In this document: in pieces, positions 1 to 7,717 of the stretch
Layout of the letters: each line of letters opens with the position of its first letter
Numbering within the stretch: position 1 is the first letter of the stretch
Assembly: GCF_003226255.1 (NCBI RefSeq)
Contig: NZ_QJST01000009.1
Location: forward strand, 1-64,000
Reading direction: 5' to 3'
Length of the DNA stretch: 64,000 nucleotides
Source: Idiomarina fontislapidosi
GTDB lineage: Bacteria > Pseudomonadota > Gammaproteobacteria > Enterobacterales > Alteromonadaceae
Notes under the pieces: model-generated
What the model saw: only the letters and a program-made list of their open reading frames with translations
Told to the model about the DNA's origin: nothing
Database searches by the model: none
Program-made: the position numbers and the translations under genes

Positions 1-24
1 GCTTTCAGTCATTCGTTTGCTCAT
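1..24 (-). CDS. Start of an unknown gene running off the left edge, possibly an IS transposase
   Basis: On the minus strand an ATG at 24 follows a strong Shine-Dalgarno sequence (AAAGGAG) at suitable spacing, and the frame stays open to the window edge, giving MSKRMTES. Only eight codons are visible, so the product cannot be identified. It starts about 50 bases beyond the point where the tniQ frame collapses, which is the layout expected if an insertion sequence has landed in tniQ and this is its transposase. An IS256-type element is one possibility, but nothing seen here proves a family. Confidence 0.4.
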
Positions 25-74
25 CGTAAAACTCCTTTGTTTTAGTTTAAAAGAAATTCTACGAGTGAGCTGTA

Positions 75-533
75 TTATTTTACGGGATAGTTACACCTCC
101 ATGTGCGCCGAAAGTAAGGCTCTGAATCGCTTTTTAGGCATTTGGGACAAAATGGTTGGTAGCGGTATGTATTACGGTTTCTCGTGTGTCTTGCGACGAC
201 CCACGGCCACATCGACTGCTGTATTAAATTGGTGCGAGAAATCTTTTCTATTGTTGAGCGCAGTGACATTCGTTGCAGCTGACTCACCGATATGCCGGAA
301 CATGCACTTAGCTTGTTAAGCCTGGCAACAGAAAGTTCTCTATCTAAATCGAATGTCCAGGCTCGCCAGTTGCCCCAAAGGTATGACGTAAGTATTAATG
401 GGGCAGTGAAATGGTCGAAGCTTACCCTTATCAACCACGACGATAACAGCTCGTCGTCAAAAGGAGCGATATATACCGGCCACCGCCTTAGGTGAGCTTG
501 ATTGCTCTTTGCCCTCTCGTTGGAGTAAACCAT
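75..533 (-). pseudogene. tniQ: tniQ (TnsD/TniQ targeting protein), 3' truncated
   Basis: N-terminal part of a TniQ-family target-selection protein. TniQ bridges target DNA and the TnsC filament. The visible residues include RWPVYIAPFDDELLSSWLIR near the N-terminus, the typical TniQ opening, and FCPKC...EPYFRRTWR, the first half of its zinc-binding module. After TWR the frame continues only as CNYPVK and stops, so the second cysteine pair and the rest of the protein are missing. The start at 533 has GGAG eight bases upstream and overlaps the tnsC end by 46 bases, suggesting translational coupling. The break is probably an IS insertion at roughly 77-100, because a new gene with its own ribosome binding site begins at 24. 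The remaining part of tniQ may lie to the left of the window. Confidence 0.75.
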
Positions 534-1378
534 GAAAAGGACTCCACAATGTCGAGATCGATTTTATCCCTACCATTATGTATAGCTTCAATTGCACAAA
601 TTTTCAGCAATTCGTGTACATTACCTAAGTTTCCGCCTGATATCGTGTGAATGCGTTCACCTATTTCTTTACTTGCTAAATTGGATTTATGTTTCAGAGG
701 AAGAGCTTTTTCAAAGCTTGATAATAATCGAGCAAAGTCCGTATTGGGTTTCCAAAGGGGTAATTCCATTACCCAAAAACGACTTTGTAGCTGAGGGTCG
801 TTTCTGATAACTGACAGCGCATCTTTTGTGCCTACACCGACAATAGGAATTTTGAGCTTATTCGATATCATTTTTAACTCAGCTAAGGCGTTAGTTCGCT
901 TTTGGGCCGTCCCGGCCAGGAGCGTGTGAAATTCATCCAAAATAAGCATTTTTACGCCACAAACCCGCATCAGCTCAAAGGACTGCGCCCGTAACTGGCT
1001 TTCAGTTTGGGTCGTTTTAAATGGAGCCCAAAACTCTTCCAGAATAGAAATGTAGATATCTTTGACTTTCGGAGCTGATACTTCAGTTACGAGAACCGGC
1101 TTGTTAAGTATTTCATCTTCATTAACAACGGGTTGTCCATGCGCTTCACAAAACTTTTCTATGATGGACGATTTGCCGTTGTTGGAGTCACCAATAAGCA
1201 ATGCTGAGCGCATTCGTTGTTGTGTTGGCTGCTCCATAAGGGCTTTCAATTCTTGAATAGCATTGAGCGCTACTGGGTATCCTATCCATCGTTTTTGTTG
1301 TATGAAGGCGATGCGCTCTTCATCCGGTAGAAGTGCTACCTGACGATACTTTTTATCAATATGCTTTAATTCGTCCAT
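488..1378 (-). CDS. tnsC: TnsC/TniB-type AAA+ transposition regulator
   Basis: AAA+ ATPase of 296 residues that links target recognition by TniQ to the TnsAB transposase. Walker A is GDSNNGKSS at about residues 63-71 and Walker B is MLILDEFH at about 146-153; both are intact. The length fits the short TniB/TnsC of Tn5053 and Tn6022-like elements rather than the 555-residue TnsC of Tn7, which has long extensions for contacting TnsAB and TnsD. It lies seven bases after the tnsB stop and overlaps tniQ, so tnsA-tnsB-tnsC-tniQ form one operon. The gene itself appears complete. ATPase family and operon position make this assignment firm. Confidence 0.92.
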   Translation of the reverse strand: MDELKHIDKKYRQVALLPDEERIAFIQQKRWIGYPVALNAIQELKALMEQPTQQRMRSALLIGDSNNGKSSIIEKFCEAHGQPVVNEDEILNKPVLVTEVSAPKVKDIYISILEEFWAPFKTTQTESQLRAQSFELMRVCGVKMLILDEFHTLLAGTAQKRTNALAELKMISNKLKIPIVGVGTKDALSVIRNDPQLQSRFWVMELPLWKPNTDFARLLSSFEKALPLKHKSNLASKEIGERIHTISGGNLGNVHELLKICAIEAIHNGRDKIDLDIVESFSWFTPTRGQRAIKLT

Positions 1379-1385
1379 GTGGCCT

Positions 1386-3314
1386 TCACTCTATCTCAAA
1401 CCCCTCAATATCTGCCCCCCAAATATCATCGTCTGTACCACGGGTTTCATTATTAACCACAGGGTCTGTTGAGCCGTTTTTGTTATTCGTGACTTTATCA
1501 GTATATATCTTCGCAGGAGAAGCCTGCTTTTTCCGTCGTGCATGAGCTTCTTTATTGCGACGCGCTTTTTTGGTCTTCGTTCTTGCCTGCTCTTCTATCT
1601 CTCGCATATTTTCTATGGCGCGGAAAATGGCGCTTTCGTTAAACGTTTTATCGTCGAGAGACTTCAGGTAGCGCTTGGCCTCATCAAGCTCCCATTTATT
1701 GGTGTATGGGTGTGTTGGGTCAGCATAAGGGACTTCGTGATATAACCTCTGGAACGGGTCGTAAACCCATACTTTCCTAATGTCTCTGGGGTCGCGCCGA
1801 ACGATATACTTGAGACTCTTACCATTACTATCTCTGTGACCAATCAAATGGCGTATGCCATCCGAAAAATAATGAATATTGTCCCAGACTACACCTTGTC
1901 CCGATATGCTTCGTAGCGCTTTGGGCAAGAAGTCGAGCTCGAGTGTTAAAGGATCATCAGGGACCTCCGGCAATCCTGCCGCCATAATTCCAGACCCGCC
2001 TTCTATACCCATTTTCCATTGAGTTACCGGCGCGACGCCAATTGAGCTGTGCGGTGTATGGTGATATTCAATAATTGCGTTCACCAGCCATTTCTCAATT
2101 TCATCTATCGTCATATTAGCGTGTTTTTCAGGATCGTAAGTTTCCCGTTTATTGCTACGGTTAAACGTTTTTCCGTCCAACTCTGCTATTTTTTTGGCGA
2201 AAGTGCCCAGGTAACGTTCGACATGCCCACCAAAATTAGGTTTCTTAACTGGTCTAAACTCAATGTCAATCCCGTTGCTGGCACAGGCGTCTGATAGGTT
2301 AATAGAGCGAAAGTCTGCGCCGTTGTCGGTGTGTATCTTTTTCGGGTAACCCCAGACATTCCATTCACCTTCAATACCAACATACTTTAGCCATTTATCT
2401 TTGGGCAGTATTGAATGAGATATGCACATGGCTACGGATGTTAAGCTCGGCGCGTCCAATGAGAGATATATGCCTGTAATAACTCTGGAGAATACGTCAA
2501 TCGCTACGGTAATCCAGACTCTTTTAATACTCTGGCGGGTATCCTCGTCGACTACAATTAGATCCACAGACGTATGATCAATTTGCACAACACTCAGGAT
2601 AGTATTGGCGCCCGGGAACTTGCCTGCTTTTATTGAAAAGCGGTTGTTTGCCTCTTCAATCCGGCCTCTACCGCGTAAGCGTTTTTCTTCTGGGATCCTG
2701 TCAATACGCCGGTAAATAGTGGATTGGTGAGGTGGTGTTAGTCCGGCTTTAATGCAGGCACTTTTGATTTCGGAATAAACCTTTTTAGGACTTGGCTGCT
2801 TTATCGTCAGGTAAAGGTTCTCAATATAGTGCTCAACTATGGCGTTAACGTCATTGTCGAGCCGCTTACGGTTGTATTTCCACCCCCGCCGTTTTGGAAT
2901 AAGGCTGGTAAGGGCTTTAGTTGATTGATAAGCCCTGAGCCAGTCGTAGAGTGTCGTATAGTGGCAATCAACCTCAGCGGCACGTAAACGGACATCACTT
3001 TTCCTTGGCTGATCGAGTTCTAGTAAAGGTTTGATAGCTTCGAGCCTGTCTTTCGCTATTCGGTAGTCGGCCTTTGAAATGTCATCTAAATCGGACTCAG
3101 CAGGTATTAAATCAGATGTAACTGTCGTGGCATGCTCGATGAGTTTACTAATTGCAACGATATCGGCCGTATTTGAGGTAATATTTTTGACGATGCATTC
3201 TTTTTCGTTGAGTATTTCTTTTACCAGGTACTCATCACCATCCATGATAACTGAGGCGCCTGGCGTTAATTTAAATCGGCGTCTTTTTAACTGATGTCCA
3301 TTAGAAGCTGCCAT
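1386..3314 (-). CDS. tnsB: TnsB/TniA-type DDE transposase
   Basis: Transposase subunit of 642 residues that binds the transposon ends and joins their 3' ends to the target. The RNase H-fold catalytic triad is visible: D246 in VVQIDHTS, D330 in IHTDNGADF and E366 in GGHVERYLG. N-terminal helix-turn-helix DNA-binding segments precede it, for example CHYTTLYDWLRAY near residue 117. A Mu/TnsB-type beta-barrel region follows the core, and the last 60 residues are very basic and likely contact TnsC. The gene overlaps the end of tnsA by 14 bases. No frameshift or lost catalytic residue is seen, so this subunit should be functional even though tniQ is broken. Confidence 0.95.
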   Translation of the reverse strand: MAASNGHQLKRRRFKLTPGASVIMDGDEYLVKEILNEKECIVKNITSNTADIVAISKLIEHATTVTSDLIPAESDLDDISKADYRIAKDRLEAIKPLLELDQPRKSDVRLRAAEVDCHYTTLYDWLRAYQSTKALTSLIPKRRGWKYNRKRLDNDVNAIVEHYIENLYLTIKQPSPKKVYSEIKSACIKAGLTPPHQSTIYRRIDRIPEEKRLRGRGRIEEANNRFSIKAGKFPGANTILSVVQIDHTSVDLIVVDEDTRQSIKRVWITVAIDVFSRVITGIYLSLDAPSLTSVAMCISHSILPKDKWLKYVGIEGEWNVWGYPKKIHTDNGADFRSINLSDACASNGIDIEFRPVKKPNFGGHVERYLGTFAKKIAELDGKTFNRSNKRETYDPEKHANMTIDEIEKWLVNAIIEYHHTPHSSIGVAPVTQWKMGIEGGSGIMAAGLPEVPDDPLTLELDFLPKALRSISGQGVVWDNIHYFSDGIRHLIGHRDSNGKSLKYIVRRDPRDIRKVWVYDPFQRLYHEVPYADPTHPYTNKWELDEAKRYLKSLDDKTFNESAIFRAIENMREIEEQARTKTKKARRNKEAHARRKKQASPAKIYTDKVTNNKNGSTDPVVNNETRGTDDDIWGADIEGFEIE

Positions 3315-3969
3315 GATTAACTCCGACGATAGCGGTTTCCTCAGATAGCGGCTCAGATAAATCTAGTTCTAGTAAATGGTCCAAGGCTAATCGCCAAATA
3401 TCGTTCTTCCGGATACCAGGCGCTCCTCGCTCTGAGTTAAACCTCTGAGTAAAATTTTGTACTGAAATCGGAAGAGGCATGCTCTCTAAGTCGTTTCTAA
3501 CTTCATTTACTATGGCAGTATTTACTTTTCGGCTGGCGAAGCTTCTAAGTAACTGAAGGTTCTCAAGTATGTCGCTTCTGATACGTCGTTCATCATAGAT
3601 TTTAAAGATCCATCCGTTTTTCTTTGCAAATGCGAATGCTGCAGAGAACTTATAACGCAGCTTATGGAAGTCACTTTCCAGCTCTTGCTTCTCTTTAACT
3701 TCTACCAGTAATGGTTTGCGCATAGGGTTAGTGAAGTAAACCAGATAATCTGGCGTATACCGGCGCTCTATGCCATTTGCATCGATATAGAATAAGCGAG
3801 CAGGCTGCGAGACAACTCGCTCTACAGAGCGGTCATAATCCATTCGCATAACGAAGTCGCGTTCGAGGGTTGACTCGTATGGGATAGGCTCTTTACCTCG
3901 GAATGAAAAGTAGCCAGATACGCTTCTGCGCGTAGGCTTGATTTTTCGTACCGGCGTTTTGAAGTTCAT
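3301..3969 (-). CDS. tnsA: TnsA/TniC-type endonuclease
   Basis: Restriction-endonuclease-fold subunit of 222 residues that cuts the 5' ends of the transposon so that it moves by cut-and-paste. Catalytic residues can be placed by motif: E36 in STLERDF, D74 in RYTPDYLV and K92 in VEVKEK. The 18-residue distance between Asp and Lys equals that of D114 and K132 in Tn7 TnsA. The C-terminal third (from about residue 120) would be the winged-helix region that contacts TnsC. It is the first gene of the tns operon. The 105 bases upstream contain a 9-base direct repeat that may be regulatory. TnsA presence separates this element from Tn5053-like elements, which lack it and transpose by copying. Confidence 0.93.
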   Translation of the reverse strand: MNFKTPVRKIKPTRRSVSGYFSFRGKEPIPYESTLERDFVMRMDYDRSVERVVSQPARLFYIDANGIERRYTPDYLVYFTNPMRKPLLVEVKEKQELESDFHKLRYKFSAAFAFAKKNGWIFKIYDERRIRSDILENLQLLRSFASRKVNTAIVNEVRNDLESMPLPISVQNFTQRFNSERGAPGIRKNDIWRLALDHLLELDLSEPLSEETAIVGVNHGSF

Positions 3970-4014
3970 GATAGTAGCGGCTATTGTGCGAATATTGATT
4001 TAACATAGCAGGAC

Positions 4015-4049
4015 TTCAGGTAGTTGCCAAGATTGACGTTTTCAGGTAG
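4015..4049. repeat. 9-bp direct repeat upstream of tnsA
   Basis: TTCAGGTAG occurs at 4015-4023 and again at 4041-4049, 26 bases apart (about two and a half helical turns), in the short gap between the cargo gene and tnsA. It could be an operator for the tns operon. It does not resemble the TGCGAA motif of the transposon end. No function is shown. Confidence 0.3.
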
Positions 4050-4074
4050 CACTAGACAGCATGCAACTTACAAA

Positions 4075-5430
4075 CTAAAAGTCCTCAGGGTAGTAATGAA
4101 CTCCTATCTCTCCTGATTCGATTTTTTTCAGCCAGTCATGACAGACTGTCGGTCTTAAATGTGGTTTTCGAACTTTTTCTTGTTTAAGTCTTTTTGTTAG
4201 CTCGCTGGCTTTTTCATCGTCGGAAAAAACGAGTTTTTTGATGTCATAATCAAGCTCATGATTGGCACTTAAGAACTCTCCTGTCGTCAACAAGACGCAA
4301 GGTAAGGCTACTTCAGTTGGGTTGAAACTAAGCCAGTCTCTATCCTTATTAGCTAAAGCTGACAAATATGCTAATTCAGCTCCTTTTTCATGTAGTAAGT
4401 TCAGGCTGGTCTCGTAACTGATGTCATGAAGAGTTTTGAACGTTTGTTTGCAGCTCTCGACACTTTCTCCCTCTTTCGCAAACAGCTCAAATATCCGGTT
4501 CTCGAGCTCTGTCGAAAATTCATAGGAGGAGGTGTTTATCGGTTTAGCCTCCAAGCTGCAATGCAATAAGATCAGTATTATTGCAACAAGCGAGGAACGG
4601 TTCATCCCTCTGTTTAGCTCCATCTTGAATGCGCTTATGATTTGTTCATCGGTGTTATTGCTAAAGCATGAATCTATATATGCTTGTGGGAAAGGGAACA
4701 GATCGGGTAAGTCAAGCACAAACCTGCAGGCTAACACCACGATAGATAGTCTCTCTTCAAATTTATAAACATCAAAAAGCTGCTCGGTAAATGAGAGAAT
4801 GCAGGTATATTCTGATAACGCTGTGTCAATTAACGTCTTCTCATACTCTTTTTTCAACAAATGGGTACTGATAGGGTCATCTTTTGATTTAAAAAGGGCT
4901 AGTGCGGTTAACAATTCCTGAGCATAGGCATGACCTTCTAATAGAGCAAGCATTGTAAGAGGGGTTGAGAACACTTCCGAGAACCTATTGCCGTCATGAC
5001 TGTAATACTTGAAATTTATATAAGCTCCGTATCTCGGATTATAAGACAGTATCGAGCGCATCGTACGATATTCTATGAAAGCGGTAGTGGTTGGGATTCT
5101 TGAGTGAGCGTGCTGTTCTATTTCAGAGTCATTAACGAGAAAAACTTCGATAGCTTCCTTTGAGTTGTTGCTATTAAAGCAGTTGTACAAGCGACAGGTA
5201 TACTCCATCCCCCAGAGAGTCGAGGTAGAGTCAATAAAGTGAACTGATTCATGTATATATGTCTTGTAAAACTCGATTTCCTCATCCGTAACTGCTGCCA
5301 GGCCTTTACTTGTGACTATTTCTTGGGCTCGTGCATGATTCAAATTTAAAATATCATTACGTATCTCGATAATCTGCTCGAAATAGTGATACAAGCCGTA
5401 TGCATCTTTCCGGAATAAAGAATTACTCAT
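4075..5430 (-). CDS. Transposon cargo protein with HExxH zinc-peptidase motif, unknown role
   Basis: I do not recognise a named family for this 451-residue protein. It has a zinc-metallopeptidase signature HESVH at residues 60-64 and, about 100 residues later, EGHAYAQE (165-172), which resembles the glutamate helix that supplies the third metal ligand in gluzincins. There is no signal peptide or clear transmembrane segment, so it should act in the cytoplasm. The remainder is largely helical and acidic. A start at 5430 is supported by AGGGCGAG just upstream and overlaps the stop of a 64-residue frame by four bases (ATGA), suggesting coupling. Its position between tnsA and the transposon end is the usual cargo or defence-gene slot in Tn7-like elements. 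A defence or toxin role is inference only. Confidence 0.65.
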   Translation of the reverse strand: MSNSLFRKDAYGLYHYFEQIIEIRNDILNLNHARAQEIVTSKGLAAVTDEEIEFYKTYIHESVHFIDSTSTLWGMEYTCRLYNCFNSNNSKEAIEVFLVNDSEIEQHAHSRIPTTTAFIEYRTMRSILSYNPRYGAYINFKYYSHDGNRFSEVFSTPLTMLALLEGHAYAQELLTALALFKSKDDPISTHLLKKEYEKTLIDTALSEYTCILSFTEQLFDVYKFEERLSIVVLACRFVLDLPDLFPFPQAYIDSCFSNNTDEQIISAFKMELNRGMNRSSLVAIILILLHCSLEAKPINTSSYEFSTELENRIFELFAKEGESVESCKQTFKTLHDISYETSLNLLHEKGAELAYLSALANKDRDWLSFNPTEVALPCVLLTTGEFLSANHELDYDIKKLVFSDDEKASELTKRLKQEKVRKPHLRPTVCHDWLKKIESGEIGVHYYPEDF

Positions 5431-5621
5431 TTCTCGCCCTGATTTATAGTTGTTATTAGCAGTATGTTGCGCAACTGCCCCCTAAATCCACTTCTATCTT
5501 TACCGCGCTGGAGGAAAACCACCATCACTTTGTTGAGCAATTCCTCGGGAATACTAAGATGACTCCTAGGTCTGTGTTGTAGCGACCATGCAAGAGTACT
5601 TCGCGCTAATGACGACTCCAA
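5427..5621 (-). CDS. Possible 64-residue small protein coupled to the HExxH gene
   Basis: A short frame whose stop overlaps the start of the HExxH gene in the pattern ATGA. The product is basic in its N-terminal half and has a hydrophobic stretch (NILLITTINQ) at the end. No family is recognised. The ribosome binding site is weak and an open frame on the opposite strand covers part of the same DNA, so it may be non-coding or a gene remnant. The only support is the exact stop-start overlap. Confidence 0.25.
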   Translation of the reverse strand: MESSLARSTLAWSLQHRPRSHLSIPEELLNKVMVVFLQRGKDRSGFRGQLRNILLITTINQGEK

Positions 5622-5769
5622 TATTCTGCTCTACGCGTCTGCTCGAATAATGGTGGCTACCTGCCAAGCCGCGTTCCGTAATGCTACCGTGTCACATGCA
5701 CACCACGGACGCTACTTTGATTATTATGTCGATGGGTGGGAACACATAATCGGGTTTGCTCAACGCTAA
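5563..5769 (+). pseudogene. Possible remnant of a plus-strand gene
   Basis: From a stop at 5560 an open frame runs to TAA at 5767-5769 with protein-like composition, ending in DYYVDGWEHIIGFAQR. The first ATG is at 5650, giving only 39 residues, with no convincing ribosome binding site. It ends one base before the convergent gene at 5771. It could be the tail of a cargo gene whose front was deleted. No family is recognised. Confidence 0.2.
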
Positions 5770-5770
5770 G

Positions 5771-6496
5771 TTAGCCCCATAGTGCCTTTTTAACTGCGCG
5801 GATACCGGCACCAACCAGTTTAAGAAACCATTTCAGCACTCTGTCTTGCCAACGCACCAGTGGTTTGGCATAAAAGTTATCAATAGCACTCAGATCGGCC
5901 AGTAAGCTTGCGCCCTTTTTATTAAAAGCCCTATTAGCACTTAAGAAAACATCGGCTCTGGCTGTCATCTCCAGCAGCTTGACTAAGTGACGCTGCTTGA
6001 TGTCGGCCGGACAATCCCAACGACGTACTGCATAATACGCTTTTTCTGTCTCGGTCTGTTCAGAGCTTGGTGGAAAAATAATGGCAAATACGTCACCGTG
6101 AATGGATTGAGATATCACAAGCGCCGCTGGCGATTCTGGCAAGGCCTTTAATCGACCACTCTCGCCAGCTAAACGCTCAGCAGCAATGCTGCGGCCACCG
6201 AAACTAATACTGATGCTGTCGCTCCAGATGTCATCCAAGCTCGGTGAAAATAGCGGGTTGCTTTTCAAATGGTGCGTGTATGGCTTACTCAGACCGTAAC
6301 TGTCGTATATCCATGTGGCGCCATGGACAACTTCAAGCACACGTTGTACTGCACTGGTCTCGAAATTTGTTCTATTGCAATAGCGTTTTAGAGCGAGCTT
6401 GCGTGCCTGCGTCGTTAAGGTTGGGCGGCAGAGTATACTATGTTTGAAAAAGTCGGTTGTATGGCGTAAGACGCCTTTTCTAATCGTTACTTCCAT
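5771..6496 (-). CDS. Hypothetical transposon cargo protein with cationic C-terminal helix
   Basis: A 241-residue protein that I cannot assign to a family. The N-terminal half is mixed alpha/beta in character, with FGGRSIAAERLAGESGRL near residue 100 and GDVFAIIFPPSS near 133. The central part is rich in charged residues. The last 25 residues (around VLKWFLKLVGAGIRAVKKA) form a strongly basic amphipathic helix that could insert into or lie on a membrane. There is no signal peptide. The start at 6496 has GAGGG about 9 bases upstream. It lies convergent to the possible remnant at 5563-5769 and is the gene nearest the transposon end. Expression from its own promoter in the AT-rich 6497-6820 region is likely. 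An antiphage or toxic role is possible but unproven. Confidence 0.6.
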   Translation of the reverse strand: MEVTIRKGVLRHTTDFFKHSILCRPTLTTQARKLALKRYCNRTNFETSAVQRVLEVVHGATWIYDSYGLSKPYTHHLKSNPLFSPSLDDIWSDSISISFGGRSIAAERLAGESGRLKALPESPAALVISQSIHGDVFAIIFPPSSEQTETEKAYYAVRRWDCPADIKQRHLVKLLEMTARADVFLSANRAFNKKGASLLADLSAIDNFYAKPLVRWQDRVLKWFLKLVGAGIRAVKKALWG

Positions 6497-6820
6497 TAGG
6501 AAAACCCTCTAGTTATTTGTTAATGGTACCGCGAAATCGGCGGGTACTCTCTTATTTATAAAAAATCCAAAAAGACGCAGAAAAAATCTCTACGCCCTCT
6601 TATTTAGTGTTCACCTTTTGAGGATTAGCCCTTTTAAGAAAATAATTTCAAATTATGGCTACATACAGCGAGAACTTACCTAAGAGGCGTTGATATTAAT
6701 TAGCTCGAGCCTTGGTTGGTCACATTTGTCAACATTTCACGAGTGGCTTCGGTGGCAATAGCAAATATTCTTACAAGCTATTTAAGTAGCTCTTCGAGGT
6801 TACCTGATTAGAAGTTCTTA
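6497..6820. other. Gene-free AT-rich region inside the transposon end
   Basis: No convincing open frame on either strand. The stretch is AT-rich and should hold the promoter of the minus-strand cargo gene at 5771-6496. No RNA gene or terminator was recognised. Confidence 0.5.
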
Positions 6821-6943
6821 TTATGCGAAAAATCAATGTTGGTAGGGTTTATTTTGCGAACGCAACAAATGGGTATTTTGCGAAAACTATTCCTAAGTTA
6901 TTGATTTATGGTTTTTCCGTAGAATTTAATTTGCGAACTGACA
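6821..6943 (+). repeat. Transposon right end with four TnsB-like binding sites
   Basis: Four copies of a motif with core TGCGAA lie at 6824-6829, 6855-6860, 6879-6884 and 6932-6937. Two copies share TATTTTGCGAA, one reads TTTAATTTGCGAA and one TTATGCGAA. All are in the same orientation with unequal spacing (31, 24 and 53 bases). The last copy is followed by CTGACA ending at 6943, so read outward-in the end begins TGTCAG. Repeated TnsB sites behind a TGT/ACA terminus are the hallmark of Tn7-family ends. Confidence 0.75.
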
Positions 6944-6948
6944 TGGTT
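6944..6948. other. Predicted target-site duplication (TGGTT)
   Basis: Tn7-like elements duplicate five bases on insertion. The five bases after the terminal ACA are TGGTT, after which comM sequence continues. The partner copy would lie at the other end of the element, outside the window, so this is a prediction. Confidence 0.45.
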
Positions 6949-7628
6949 CACCACCTAAACCCGGTGAAGCCAGCCTCGCTCACCAAGGCGTGTTGTTTCT
7001 TGATGAGCTGGCAGAGTTTTCGCGCTATGTCCTTGATTCATTGCGTGAGCCATTACAAGCGGGCGAGGTCACCATAAGCCGAGCGGGATACCAAACGACT
7101 TATCCGGCTCAATTTCAGCTGATTGCGGCGCTTAATCCTTCTCCTTGCGGGCAGTTTGACGGGACGCTTGATAGTTGTCGTTCAACGCCCGATCAAATAC
7201 TAAAATACCTAAACAAATTGTCAGGACCATTGCTTGATAGAATCGATCTGCAAGTTGAAGTGCCAAGAGAAACAGAGTCACTTCGTCAGCTTGATGCTCA
7301 GCATAAGCCGGCACCTACGTCACCTCAAATTCGTAATCAAGTTGCGGTGTGTCATGCTAAACAACGAGAGCGACAAGGGTGTTTAAATGGCGAGCTGGCA
7401 ACACAAGCGGTGTTAGAGCATAGTCAATTAAGCAAAACCGATCATGCTTTCCTGGTAGAAGTGGTCGAAAAGTTGGGATTGTCACATCGTGCATTCTATC
7501 GAACGTTACGGCTTGCTCGCACGATAGCCGATCTTGATGAGGCAACCTCGGTGGGTCGGCGTCACCTTGCGGAGGCATTAAGTTATCGCGCACTGGACCG
7601 TTTGTTAGAACAATTGAAAAAATTATAA
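6945..7628 (+). pseudogene. comM: comM (YifB, Mg-chelatase-like helicase), 3' fragment cut by the transposon
   Basis: C-terminal part of ComM, the hexameric helicase that promotes branch migration during natural transformation. The frame opens right at the transposon end with GSPPKPGEASLAHQG, followed by VLFLDELAEF (Walker B), IAALNPSPCG and the C-terminal ComM domain ending in YRALDRLLEQLKKL. ComM normally has about 500 residues; only about 227 remain here, without the N-terminal Lon-like fold and the Walker A motif. A GTG at 6990 could restart translation but the product would not be functional. Loss of ComM should reduce natural transformation. The gene becomes intact only if the element excises precisely. 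Confidence 0.92.
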
Positions 7629-7717
7629 GGGACGGGAGAAATGTACTTTATTGGCTGATGTTGGCATAATCCGCGGCTTATTTTTAACCAGATTTAACCA
7701 GAATGGAAATAAGTACT

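Larger units (their letters stand above)
1..6943. mobile_element. Tn7-like (Tn6022-type) transposon in comM, partial
   Basis: A transposon carrying tnsA, tnsB, tnsC and tniQ on the minus strand, followed rightward by about 2.9 kb of cargo and a terminal region with repeated TnsB-like sites. The right end is placed at 6943 because an ACA (the complement of the TGT that opens Tn7-type ends) sits there and the comM reading frame resumes straight after it. The left end is outside the window. Size and order of the core proteins (222, 642 and 296 residues, then TniQ) match tniC-tniA-tniB-tniQ elements such as Tn6022, the backbone of AbaR islands that also occupy comM in Acinetobacter. That comparison is from family knowledge, not an alignment. 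The element looks inactivated at tniQ. Confidence 0.85.

Noticed and set aside
5761-5780. Sequence CTAAGTTAGCC resembling an integron attC core
   Set aside because: The seven-base core does not fit GTTRRRY and no paired inverse core or integrase is present.
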